64,000 nt of DNA from positions 1,521,146 through 1,585,145 of the forward strand of contig NW_003314272.1 in assembly GCF_000143415.4 (NCBI RefSeq), read 5' to 3'. Source of the stretch: Selaginella moellendorffii (taxonomy: Eukaryota > Streptophyta > Lycopodiopsida > Selaginellales > Selaginellaceae). Below, in pieces: positions 47,740-59,600 of this stretch. The notes below the pieces were generated by a model. It did no database searches, was not told the origin of the DNA, and saw only the letters and a list, made by a program, of their open reading frames with translations. Positions within the stretch are counted from its first letter, which is position 1. Each line of letters opens with the position of its first letter. Position numbers and translations under genes: made by a program.

Positions 47740-49440
47740 GTGAAATCCGGTAAGAACTCGTTTGTTGATTTTTCATTTCTTTACTAACTTTGTTGTTTGT
47801 TCTAGACATCGAAACATTTTCGTGTCTCTAGCTAGCTGAAAATTGTTTCTGGGAATCCTATGATGAATTCATTCTTAGAATTTTCAATTATAAATTAATA
47901 TAAGTTTCTACAGTTTCTTAAGTTTCTAAATTTACTTCTTAATTTTTTTTGAATGTTTAAGAATGTTTCTTTGTGAGTGAGAGATGGATCAAACATTTCA
48001 TCCTAAAAATTAGATTTAAGTTAAATATATATTAATTATAATTTTATTTAATATTTATTAGTGGTAACTATTTGCTCATTATAACTCATAGAGTATTAAT
48101 ATTTAAATATAAATTTTCTTTTGTGAATCAAACATTAATAATAAACTTTTAAACAAGAATGTGATCAAATACATAAAACACTTTTGCTCTTATACTTATG
48201 AATTACCAATTGTGTTATTTGCACATAAATTTTTTTGTAACTTATCACTTATAATATTAGCATAAAAAGTAAGAAAAATAGTCACTACTTAATGAAATTA
48301 TAATCATATCTTATTAATTATTAAATTAATTTATTTTTACATAATATATTTATACATTTAAGATTTATGGCAAAAACTTTAGGAAGTGAATATACTTTAA
48401 TAAAACACTTGGCCTCTTTGTGAAAATATATTTTATTTATAGTTACTATAAAATAATATTTTAAACTAAATACTATGTATAGACATTGAGAGCTCGCTAC
48501 GTTGAGCGAACACAAATCCTTTAGATCATTTTGGCTGATATATGTATTGAGATGAAACAGACTCAAACTTTCTTACATCAACACACATTACATACATACA
48601 TACATATATATATATATATTTTAGATATATAAATTTAAAAATTATATGTGTTTGAATTCTTTATGACATGTATGACTCACAAAATAATTTAGCAAAAAAA
48701 ATTTAAGTTCTTCTTTTTTATTTAAGTTTAGCAAAAATAACAAGGAAGATTGTGAAAGTTTAAATTAAATATGGCCATAAACCTCCACACTATTTAGTCT
48801 AATGGGGTCTTATTAATCTCTATGTAAGAATCACAAGTGTTATACATATTGCTCAACTTGAGCAAACATTTAATCTAAGACAGTAAAATTTTGTGGCATC
48901 AACCAAGTTTTGGATAAAATTATTAGTGGATTAAAAATTGTGGTTTCATATGCCATGTTAAATTAGTTGGAGCTCGTGATCTTATTGCTTAACAGCATGT
49001 TGAATGAAATATTAAAAAAACAATCCATCCAATTGTGATAATAAATTTTATAATCCTAAACATATTTACTCATTCCCAAGCCATTATTATGCATATAATC
49101 ACATTTCAATTGCTATTATAACAATCAAAACAATCAAAACATGATTGTATACATTATAACATTGTGTGCAATTCAAAACCAAAATATACGTGTAAATATA
49201 TAATGCTCATGTGAAATCACTTGTTCGTTTGATGCATAGAATCTGCAAATAATTTCCAAAATGTATTACTTTAATATTAATCTTAAATATACAAGAATAT
49301 ATCCGATCTTTGTGCTTGAGAACCAGGCTTTTTTATATGCATTCCTGCTCTGTTGGAGGGATTCCTGCAGCAAGCCAGATTTTGAGACCTGCGCAAGCGC
49401 GGATCTCGGGCAGCTCCTTCACGAGGAAATCCTGTTCTCC
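47740..49440. other. AT-rich spacer
   Basis: There is no coding signal. It is strongly AT-rich with A/T homopolymers, clearly unlike the flanking genic DNA, and similar in base composition to the satellite at 54148-59600. It may be an old transposon or a small heterochromatic patch. Confidence 0.5.
48589..48621. repeat. CATA / TA microsatellite
   Basis: ACATACATACATACATATAT continuing into TA repeats, about 33 bp. Confidence 0.9.
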
Positions 49441-49445
49441 CAAAC

Positions 49446-49945
49446 GTAATCGCAGCATCGATTCCTGGGAAATCGCTCAAGTTGTGAGGCACAATCCTGT
49501 TGGAGCAAGAGATGGATTTGGAAAATCAAGAAGGGCCATTTGCGAGACGGATGGAGCTGGATCAAGAATGCGTGAATGATTGATTGATTGATTGATAAAA
49601 ATTGCCCATCACAGGAGAACTCCTTCCTAGACAAAAAACTGCAAAAGCTTCTATGGATTTATAAAAGGAAATATATTATCGCCATCACAGCTTTACGCAT
49701 TGAATCTTACAGACTTTGAAGACTTTCCCAAGGCTCGTGATGACTAATCATCAACGAGCACTGAGGAATCGAACGTAATTGCAGCATGTCCTGTGGTTTA
49801 TGATTTCCAATCGCTCAAGTTGTGAGGCACAATCCATGGGGGCACTTCTAAGAGCAAGAGATGGATCTGGGAGAAGAATCAAAGCGCAGACAAGGATTGC
49901 AAGAGGGGCCATTTCACGAGATGGATGGAGTTAGATTGAGAATGT
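49446..49945. repeat. Diverged direct repeat (two copies)
   Basis: Copies at 49446-49575 and 49775-49945 share CGTAATCGCAGCAT, TCGCTCAAGTTGTGAGGCAC, GAGCAAGAGATGGAT and GGGCCATTT-CGAGA-GGATGGAG. The second has about 40 bp of extra sequence. No frame runs through both. Neither resembles a family I know. Confidence 0.75.
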
Positions 49946-50210
49946 GCTTAAAACGTGACACTGGTAAACAAATCTCCATACCGAATCCTTTTCGTTTTGG
50001 CTCGCAACTATAGAGCTACTTTTTAAACATTTTCTGTAAATGGCGCTTAAAAACATTTGGTCAGCGCATTCCAACCGTCCGGTCAAAATAGTCAACGTGA
50101 ACGTATTGCTGGAACGCCTCTAGTGGTGTTGGGTCGTGCGCCGGTACCGCGCGTCATACTGTGGGTAAGTCATTATATGAAACGTCCACTGGAGGCGATG
50201 GGTACGAGGT

Positions 50211-50230
<20 letters not shown>
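49946..50230. other. Spacer downstream of the NUF2-like gene
   Basis: No coding signal recognised. Confidence 0.4.

Positions 50231-50240
<10 letters not shown>
50213..50240. repeat. CAAT tetranucleotide repeat across a stop codon
   Basis: About seven CAAT units. On the - strand, TGAT units supply the stop codon of the NUF2-like gene. A second TGAT run is at 49577-49597. Confidence 0.85.
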
Positions 50241-50241
<1 letters not shown>

Positions 50242-51720
50242 CTCTCATCGAGTCCTCGTTGTATCTCAGAACCTGAAAATTGGCGCCTTAGACCCACAAA
50301 TATAAGCCTTGTCCATTACCTCGTTTTGTATCAGCTCCACTTCGTCGTGTAAGGCCTTGAGCCCGGCTTCTTTCTTCGACCGAGCCTCGTTTAAGTTACT
50401 TGTGATAATTTCCACCTGCAAAAGAATTTGAATCTGAAGAACAAACCAAATTAAGCGTTCGTACCTCGTCTTGCTTTCTCGCGATTTGCTCTTCCTGTTT
50501 ATCCAGTTGATCAATCAGGGGCGCATTTTGCAACCTGAAATCTTCAAGCTCCTTGACCGTCTCCTGGCACTTGACGTCGAAGGACGAATCTAGCTTCTCC
50601 AGTAGATTGTGAAAGTGCTGGCCTGAAAGATACTTGAGTTAGTATCACATGTGAATACCAAGAGCCAGCTGCACACTGGTAACCGAATGCTTCTCTTCAT
50701 TCTCTTTAAGTTTCACCTTCATGTCCTTCGAATCTTTCACCATTTTCTTCTGAAGAGCCGCCTGTACAGCAAAACAAGTCAATCCGTCGTGCGAGTCGAG
50801 CGAGAGTAACGAAATTACCTGCTTGTCCAGCGAGTCCATCATATCAAGGCATTTTTGCACTTTCCTTTTCGCCTAAGAGGTTGCAACATGATATAAGGTT
50901 TGCTCGGCCAAGGAAAGACAAAATAAATATTAACGCACTTTTGTGTATGCCTCGTACTTGTGCTTCCATTTGACGACGGATTGACGGGCCGATTCAACCT
51001 CAGCTTCCGCATTCTGAACAGCCGCCCTCCTGTCTTCAAGCATTTTCTGGAAAGGGAGCGCAACGTTAGACCGAAAAGAACAAGAAAAAAGGAAGTAGAA
51101 TATAGAATTTCAGAGCTTACCCGAAGCTTGTCGGGAGATTGTACAATCTGTGTCCGCAGCTGGAACCCTTCTTGTTTCATTTGAGCAACAGAGGCTTTCT
51201 CGCTTACAATCTAAATACAAACCAACATCTCACTGTTTAAGAAGAAGAAAAAACACTCCACAATTCAGCTCCTCTTTGATGCCACGTATGTCGCTTTGCA
51301 ACACGGCTTGTTGTTTGTTGAGATCGTAGATTTTCTGCTCCAGTTCTTTCGCCTCCACGGACAATTTCTGGACTTGAGGCTCCTCAGCTTTCGCTCCGCC
51401 TCGCCTTGAGCAATTGCGTTTTGAAGCTAAAGATGAAGAGATTAGCATGTTCTTGTACATCTTAACACGGAAAGAAAGCAGCCTTCTCACCTGTATCCTG
51501 GTTTCTTCCAATTGCTGGATTCTGTCGTCTCGGTATCCCTCTCCGCTCAAAAGTAGTTAGCATTCTGATCAAACAAAAAAGAAGAAAGACGCCACACCCG
51601 AAGTACGCAAAGTTGATCACTGTTCTAGCCGGCTCCCGCCTGAAAATATCAATCATCCACACCAACGGCATGCATGAGCTTGGAAAGAGCTCCTGATGCC
51701 GCACGCAATCCAAGGCGCCA
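50231..51720 (-). CDS. NUF2-like kinetochore protein, N-terminus missing, one frame break
   Basis: Exons on the - strand: about 51720-51598, 51545-51491, 51426-51257, 51210-51121, 51046-50939, 50872-50819, 50761-50659, 50622-50465, 50415-50320, 50272-50231. The phases agree if one base is missing in the third exon near 51385. Order of blocks: FRREPARTVINFAYF (end of the CH-like domain), YRDDRIQQLEETRIQ, LSVEAKELEQKIYDLNKQQ, the NUF2-specific QIVQSPDKLR, then coiled coil to VKELEDFRLQNAPLIDQLDK. NUF2 forms the NDC80 complex that links kinetochores to microtubules. The microtubule-side CH domain is absent upstream, where another gene ends at 51993. It may therefore be a truncated copy or pseudogene. 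Confidence 0.72.
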
Positions 51721-51992
51721 AGAACGGGCTGCTGTCAGTCATGTTTGGTGGCAGCAACGCTCTTTGCATCCACTTCCTCCCCGCGATGGAGTCCATGCAA
51801 TTGCTTTTTCCAATCGTAAGTGTTGCATGACCCGGCCATGGAGGAGCATAAACTCTAGAAAACAATTTGGTGGGAAGATAAACTGTATACACGTCCGCCG
51901 CGATCACATTGACTCTAGCAGTGCGCTCGTTGACTAAATTGACCAGGCGCGTTGACTGGCACTGTATCACGTTTTCGAGCTGAAAAATTCCG
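51721..51992. other. Spacer upstream of the NUF2-like gene
   Basis: No CH-domain coding sequence found on the - strand in any frame. A - strand frame reads through it without a recognisable motif. Confidence 0.4.
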
Positions 51993-52704
51993 CTATCGTT
52001 GTCGGCTTTCCTCGCTTGTTGCTTTGGACACCCATTCTACCTGTAATTCTTGCTGGATTTCAGAGGGAAGCTCTGCAAACACGCTGTGATCGACCTCTTC
52101 CTGCTTATACTCCCAAGCCACGGTTTCTTCCTTCCTCTCCGGTTGGGATTCCGGAATGGAGCCGTCTGTGGGAACACTAGCGCCAGCCCTATCTTCCTCA
52201 AGACGTACCTCCTTGGAGATCGATGGGCACTGTTGTTGCTGCTCACTGGCGTTTCTAGGGTCTCCTGTTACTGGAGGCCACTGAGTGATTGGATTCACTC
52301 CCTGGAAAGAGCAAACAACATCCTTACTAATGGTTTGAAAAAATCGTACCATCGGCTTTGCCATGATATTTGAGGTAGTAACAGATAGTCTTGCGCTGCT
52401 GGTTATCTCGCTTTGCTCCTTTCCAGCTGAGTGGTGAGAGAAAAACTCGTGCAAGCTTCACTCGAAGAGGTATCGGCTGTCTACGATCTTGTCTATGCCA
52501 TATCTTAAAGGCCGCAACTTTGAGGAGAACTTTGGAGCCTCCAGTGAGTGATAAGTAAGGACCATGACACAAAAGTTTAGCTGGGACTTACAATGTGACA
52601 TGAATTGTGAGAAGATGCGCAGTGCGATTGTTTTGTAACCACAGGGTCCACAACCACATCCTGGCTTCAATATTATCTGATCGCTTCTTTGGGCGCTCAG
52701 CCAT
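51993..52704 (-). CDS. Gene fragment with a ubiquitin-binding motif (UBM), possibly Y-family polymerase tail
   Basis: The last part (52300-51993) ends VDHSVFAELPSEIQQELQVEW, then a short tail and TAG. This fits the UBM pattern (V-F-x-x-LP-x-x-IQ-x-EL) of the translesion polymerases iota and REV1. A possible first exon, 52704-52592, starts MAERPKKRSDNIEARMWLWT and has a good donor. It ends near NNRTAHLLTIHV, which faintly resembles the little-finger start of Y-family polymerases. A segment between (VAAFKIWHRQDRRQPIPLRV) cannot be joined in frame by me. The UBM is convincing; the polymerase link and intactness are inference, and the catalytic palm is not in this window. Confidence 0.45.
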
Positions 52705-52829
52705 TGACTCATCACCACAGAAATTTGCACACAATATCTTTGCTCAATGTTTTGATGTCAACAAGACAACTGAAAATAAAGGCGAGCTTAAGACAGGTGG
52801 TCCGCATGCCTGTGGATTGTGCGGCTCTC

Positions 52830-53215
52830 CAGTTGTTAAAGCATCCGGCGGTGTTGCTTCAGCTGTAGAGCATGAGGATATTCCCGTAGGAGAGGGCGTA
52901 GTTTGGATCGTTCTGCAGCGTGAAGCTGGCCGCAGAAGTTGTGGAGGATCAGTTCCTGCTGCTGTCGCAGCTGCGCGGATCGATGGTGATCACATTCCGG
53001 CTGGTGAAGTTGAGGACTTCGTAGCGAATGCAGCGGCAGCCTGAGCGTCATGTTGTGCTCGCAGTGGAGCCGGCTGAGCTGCATGCATCGTGATCCGTGA
53101 GCTGCTGCTGCCGAATTGCAATGTAGAATGGATACTCAACTGTGAGGTTGCCGCATTTGTGATTCGGGCAAGAGTCTACCAGTGGGACTAGAATGCGTTT
53201 GGCATATTTTCATGC
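52830..53215 (-). pseudogene. WAK-type extracellular domain remnant (GUB_WAK)
   Basis: On the - strand, SCPNHKCGNLTVEYPFYIAI (about 53130-53180) has the Cys-Gly-x-Leu-x-Val-x-Tyr-Pro-Phe core of the wall-associated-kinase galacturonan-binding domain. A frame change leads to GCRCIRYEVLNFTSRNVITI, the middle of the same domain. There is no signal peptide, membrane helix or kinase domain nearby, and stops follow, so it is a degraded fragment of a receptor kinase gene. Confidence 0.6.
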
Positions 53216-53319
53216 TATCTATCCAATGCTCACACTTGAACACTTACTGGTGAAGACTTATTATTATCTCAATCTCTATTGAGATTGGATCTGCAAGGAT
53301 AGGGGGCAGCATGCGCATT

Positions 53320-53942
53320 TTACTCAACCTTCATGGAGATTGAGCCACATGAGTATGGCATGATGTAGAGAGTAGCAGTGATCTTCAACAAAAGACTTGG
53401 AGGAGAATAAATCACTTCTTGCACAAACCTGCCGACGATTGTGTCCTCCCCAAAAATACCACCGTTCACTGGAAACACGTTCTTTTCTTTCTGAATATTA
53501 ATAACACCTTTGGAGTTGAAGGTGAATAGCTCTGGTCCATCCTTCAGCTCGATGGTGAAAGTATCAGTGATAAAGTCACGAGTACTCCCAGATTCATAAA
53601 CCACCCTTGAAACCACGCCTTCTATAACTCCAATCTGATATGAGTCGTAGGCAGTACCAGTGGTGAGCTTGCAGCTGAATGCATAAGTTTTTCCATCCTT
53701 TGAGATGCTCGTTCTGCATGATCTTTCCCCTTCCAGAATGATCTGCCCATAGAAGTTCAAAGTCAGGGGTTTTGAATTCCTGCAAGCATCAAAACCAGGA
53801 GTTGTTCGAGCATGCCCAAGAGTTGCCTGTTCAACAGAAGTTAAAAGATGAGAGATTGGACACATATGTGACAAATAACACCTACCAATGTAGCCAGTCC
53901 AAAAAAGAAGAAGAATAAGGAAACATAGAACTTACAAGCCAT
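53320..53942 (-). CDS. Small secreted protein of unknown function
   Basis: Two exons, 53942-53886 and 53826-53320, flank a 59-bp intron and give 188 residues. The first exon is a signal peptide (MACKFYVSLFFFFFGLATL). The mature part has alternating short strands (LNFYGQIILEG, KTYAFSCKLTTGT, DTFTIELKDGPELFTF, GVINIQKEKNVFPVNGGIFG) and suggests a beta-barrel, vaguely dirigent-like, but I recognise no family motif. Two or three Cys could form a disulphide (ACRNS, SCRTS, FSCKL). It lies in the extracellular or secretory path on this reading. Start chosen by the signal peptide. Confidence 0.65.
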
Positions 53943-54147
53943 TTTGTGAATGAGCCCCGTAGCTACCCTCACTCCTTAAATAATGGGCAATGCATACTGT
54001 GCCGTATGTCCAGCAAATACTAAACCAGCTTAGTATTAGGCTCTAACTAATTAATTGTTTTTGGTGTGCTGGCAGAAATGAAGTTGACTATCGAATTGTT
54101 TTTATCCATCAAAACATAAAAGTTGTTTAATTGTCTTGTTGACAAAG

Positions 54148-57100
54148 AAAAAGCATCAAACTTCTTACATTAAATCATTTTTACTTTTTCTTTATTCTTC
54201 TTTTTGTTTAAGATTATTTCTTTACAAAATGATTTAGATCACATTTTGCAGTTTCTTTCTTTTCTTGTTCTTTTTTATCTCATTTACTCAAGAGTTTTTT
54301 TATAATCAGGGCATTAAACTATCATGAGTTACAAAAACTATATGTGAACTATCTGTAATTTTTATGTAAAGTGGATACCTATCCACTTTATATAAAAACT
54401 TATAGATTTAGTGACATGTAGTATTTCTATATTATTGCACATATGTAAACATTTACATATTCTTACATAAAATATTTAACACAAATGTCAAAGACAGCTA
54501 AAAACATTTGCATATTACTTCACATGTTATTAATGTTATTTCACATAAAAACATTTAAATTTTACACACTATTTCACTTTTTTTAAAAAAATATTTTTAT
54601 ATTACACGTTTTATTTCTTACATTCCATATAAACATTTCACATTTTTTTTAATGCAATTTATGTAAGTGAAGTTTTCACACTAAAGAAATCGAGAAGTGG
54701 CGCATCATATTCTCAATTTGAAATTAAAAGGCCATTGCATAGAAGTATTTATTGTTTTTAGTGTTTGCTAGATATCTTACTTAAACTTGTTCATATTAAT
54801 GAGCACATTTTTTGCCCACACATAATGTTGTTAAGTGTTTTGGTGGTTTTCACTTTTGTTTTCTAGAGATAGATAGGAGAATTGCTACCATTGAATGGAG
54901 CATAAAGACAATCTATAGCATTTGTATATTTTGAATGTGCCATGGACGTACAAGTCTCATATATAATAATGTTGACAATGTAACTATAGTCCTTGACAAT
55001 TTAATCACATAAAACCAGAGTACCATTAATGAATGACAAAGAAACCACTGTTGTTCAAAAGTCACACCTCAGTACTGGGACAAAAGCTACTATAGTCAGT
55101 GAATATAATGCACATGGCTCTGAAGAAACATCAAACATGTTGCATCAAATTACCATCACTATATTCATTTTCTCTTTATTCTTTTTTTTGTTTAAAATAA
55201 GTTCTTTATAGGATGATTTAGATCATATTTTGCATTTTCATTTTGTTCTTTTTTATCTCATTTACTCAAGAGTTTTTTTTATAATTAGAGTATCAAACCA
55301 TCATGAGTTACAAAAACTATATATGAACTATCTATAATTTTTATATAAAGTGGATGCTTATCCACAAACTTATATATTTAGTGACATGTAGTATTTATAT
55401 ATTATTGCACATATGTAAACAATTACATATTCTCACATGAAATATTTCACACAAATGTCAAAAACAGTTAAAAACATTTATACACTACTTCATATGTTAC
55501 TAATGTTATTTTACATAAAACCATTTACATTTTACACGTTATTTCACTTTTTTTTAAAAAAGATTTTTATATTACACATTTTATTTTTTACATCCTATAT
55601 AAACATTTCACATTCTTTTTTATACAATTTATGTAAATGAAGTTTTCACACTGAAAGAAATCGAGAGATGGCACATCATATTCTCAATTTGAAGCTAAAA
55701 GGCCTTTGCATAATAATATTTATTGTTTTTTGTGTTTGCAAGATATTTTGCTCAAATTTGTTCATAGAAACAAGCACATTTTTTGCCCACACATAATGTT
55801 GTTAAGTGTTTTGGTGGTTTTCACTTTTGCTTTCTAGAGATAGATAGGAAAATTGCTACTATTGAATGGAGCATAAAGACAATCTAAAGTATTAATATGT
55901 TTTGAATGTGTGATGGACGTACAAGTCTCATATATGATAATGTTGACAATGTAACTATAGTACTTGACAATCTAATCACATAAAACCAGAGTACCATTAA
56001 TGAATGACAAAGAAACCACTGTTGTTCAAAAGTCACACCTCAGTACTGGGACGAAAACTACTATAGTCGGTGAACATAATGTACGTAGCTCTAAAGAAAC
56101 ATCAAACTTGTTACATCAAATTACCATCACTATGTTCATTTTCTCTTTATTCTTCTTTTTGTTTAAAATAAGTTTTTTATAGGATGATTTAAATCATATT
56201 TTGCATTTTTTTTTCTTTGTTCTTTTTTATCTCATTTACTCAAGAGTTTTTTATAATCAGGGCATTAAACTATCATGAGTTACAAAAACTATATATGAAC
56301 TATCTGTAATTTTTATGTAAAGTGGATACCTATCCACTTTATATAAAAACTTATAGATTTAGTGATATGTAATATTTATATATTATTGCACATATGTAAA
56401 TACTTACATATTCTTACATAAAATACTTAACACAAATGTCAAAGACAGCTAAAAACATTTGCATATTACTTCACATGTTATTAATGTTATTTCACATAAA
56501 AACATTTAAATTTTACACACTATTTCACTTTTTTTTTAAAAATATTTTTATATTACACATTTTATTTCTTACATCCCATATAAACATTTCACATTTTTTT
56601 TAATGCAATTTATTTAAGTGAAGTTTTCACACTAAAGAAATCGAGAAGTGGCACATCATATTCTCAATTTGAAATTAAAAGGCCTTTGCATAGAAGTATT
56701 TATTGTTTTTAGTGTTTGCTAGATATCTTGCTTAAACTTGTTCATATTAATGAGCACATTTTTTGCCCACACATAATGTTGTTAAGTGTTTTGGTGGTTT
56801 TCACTTTTGTTTTCTAGAGATAGATAGGAGAATTGCTACCATTGAATGGAGCATAAAGACAATCTAAAGCATTTGTATATTTTGAATGTGCCATGGATGT
56901 ACAAGTCTCATATATAATAATGTTGACAATGTAACTATAGTCCTTGACAATTTAATCACATAAAACCAAAGTACCATTAATGAATGACAAAGAAACCACT
57001 GTTGTTCAAAAGTCACACCTCAGTACTGGGACAAAAGCTACTATAGTCAGTGAATATAATGCACATGGCTCTGAAGAAACATCAAACTTGTTGCATCAAA

Positions 57101-59600
57101 TTACTATCACTATATTCATTTTCTCTTTATTCTTTTTTTTGTTTAAAATAAGTTCTTTATAGGATGATTTAGATCACATTTTGCATTTTCATTTTGTTCT
57201 TTTTTATCTCATTTACTCAAGAGTTTTTTTTATAATCAGAGAATCAAACCATCATGAGTTACAAAAACTATATGTGAACTATCTATAATTTTTATATAAA
57301 GTGGATGCCTATCCACAAACTTATATATTTAGTGACATGTAATATTTATATATTATTGCACATATGTAAACACTTACATATTCTCACATGAAATATTTCA
57401 CACAAATATCAAAAACAGTTAAAAACATTTGTACACTACTTCATATGTTACTAATGTTATTTCACATAAAACCATTTACATTTTACACGTTATTTCACTT
57501 TTTTTTTTTAAAGATTTTTATATTACACATTTTATTTTTTACATCCTATATAAAAATTTCACATTCTTTTTTATACAATTTATGTAAATGAAGTTTTCAC
57601 ACTGAAAAAAATCGAGAGGTGGCACATCATATTCTCAATTTGAAGCTAAAAGGCCTTTGCATAATAATATTTATTGTTTTTTGTGTTTGCAAGATATTTT
57701 GCTCAAATTTGTTCATAGAAACAAGCACATTTTTTGCCCACACATAATGTTGTTAGGTGTTTTGGTGGTTTTCACTTTTGCTTTCTAGAGATAGATAGGA
57801 AAATTGCTACTATTGAATGGAGCATAAAGACAATCTAAAGTATTAATATGTTTTGAATGTGTGATGGACGTACAAGTCTCATATATGATAATGTTGACAA
57901 TGTAACTATAGTACTTGACAATTTAATCACATAAAACCAGAGTACCATTAATGAATGACAAAGAAATCGTTGTTGTTCAAAAGTCACACCTCAGTACTGG
58001 GACGAAAACTACTATAGTCGGTGAACATAATGCACGTAGCTCTAAAGAAACATCAAACTTGTTACATCAAATTACCATCACTATGTTCATTTTCTCTTTA
58101 TTCTTCTTTTTGTTTAAAAATAAGTTTTTTATAGGATGATTTAAATCACATTTTGCATTTTTTTTTCTTTGTTCTTTTTTATCTCATTTACTCAAGAGTT
58201 TTTTATAATCAGGGCATTAAACTATCATGAGTTACAAAAACTATATGTGAACTATCTGTAATTTTTATGTAAAGTGGATGCCTATCCACTTTATATAAAA
58301 ACTTATAGATTTAGTGACATGTAGTATTTCTATATTATTGCACATATGTAAATACTTACATATTCTTACATAAAATATTTAACACAAATGTCAAAGACAG
58401 CTAAAAACATTTGTATATTACTTCACATGTTATTAATGTTATTTCACATAAAAACATTTAAATTTTACACACTATTTCACTTTTTCTTTAAAAAGATTTT
58501 TATATTACACATTTTATTTCTTACATCCCATATAAACATTTCACATTTTTTTTAATGCAATTTATGTAAGTGAAGTTTTCACACGAAAGAAATCGAGAAG
58601 TGGCGCATTATATTCTCAATTTAAAATTAAAAGGCCTTTGCATAGAAGTATTTATTGTTTTTAGTGTTTTCTGGATATCTTGCTTAAACTTGTTCATATT
58701 AATGAGCACATTTTTTGCCCACACATAATGTTGTTAGGTGTTTTAGTAGTTTTCACTTTTGTTTTTCGAAGATGGATAGGAGAATTGTTACTATTGAATG
58801 GAGTATGAAGATAATCTAAAGCATTTGTATGTTTTGAATGTGCCATGGACGTATAAGTCTCATATATAATAATGTTGACAATGTAACTATAGTACTTGAC
58901 AATTTAATCACATAAAACTAGAGTACCATTAATGAATGACAAAGAAATCGTTGTTGTTCAAAAGTCACACCTCAGTACTGGGACGAAAACTACTATAGTC
59001 GGTGAACATAATGCACGTAGCTCTAAAGAAACATCAAACTTGTTACATCAAATTACTATCACTATGTTCATTTTCTCTTTATTCTTCTTTTTGTTTAAAA
59101 TAAGTTTTTTATAGGATGATTTAAATCATATTTTGCATTTTTTTTTTCTTTGTTCTTTTTTATCTCATTTACTCAAGAGTTTTTTTTATAATCAGAGCAT
59201 CAAACCATTATGAGTTACAAAAAATATATGTGAACTATCTATAATTTTTATGTACAGTGGATGCCTAGTCAATTTTAAATTGATTACACATTGAATAGAA
59301 ACTTATATATTTAGTAACATTTATATATGATTTTACAAATGTAAACACATAAATATTCTGACATGAAATACTTCATACAAATTTCAAAGACAGCTGAAAA
59401 CATTCGCATATTACTTTACATGTTATTCATGTTATTTCACATAAAACATTCACCATTCACACACTATTTCACTTATATTTTTTATAAGTTAAGATTCTAT
59501 TTCTTACACGTTTTATTTCTTACATCTCTCACATATTATTCACATTTTTCTTATACAATTATTTCACACTCTAAACTTAATCATTTGTTAGAATGTATTT
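54148..59600. repeat. AT-rich tandem array of about 975-bp units (alternating A/B types)
   Basis: The same point of the unit (ATGAATGACAAAGAAA) lies at 55029, 56000, 56980, 57951 and 58932, giving periods of 971, 980, 971 and 981 bp. A partial unit precedes them (from about 54148) and a diverged one ends the array (after about 59260). Units alternate between two subtypes: B carries TAAAGTGGAT-4 nt-ATCCACTTTA, A has a shorter form. The order is B-A-B-A-B-C, a dimeric higher-order repeat of about 1951 bp. The 60-67-codon frames inside recur only because the unit recurs. No transposon protein is visible. Confidence 0.9.

Noticed and set aside
55029-59114. Recurrent 60-67-codon frames starting MNDKE in the AT-rich array
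   Set aside because: They recur because the DNA unit recurs. The frame ends in a poly-Phe/Leu stretch from T-rich DNA, and other frames are equally open.
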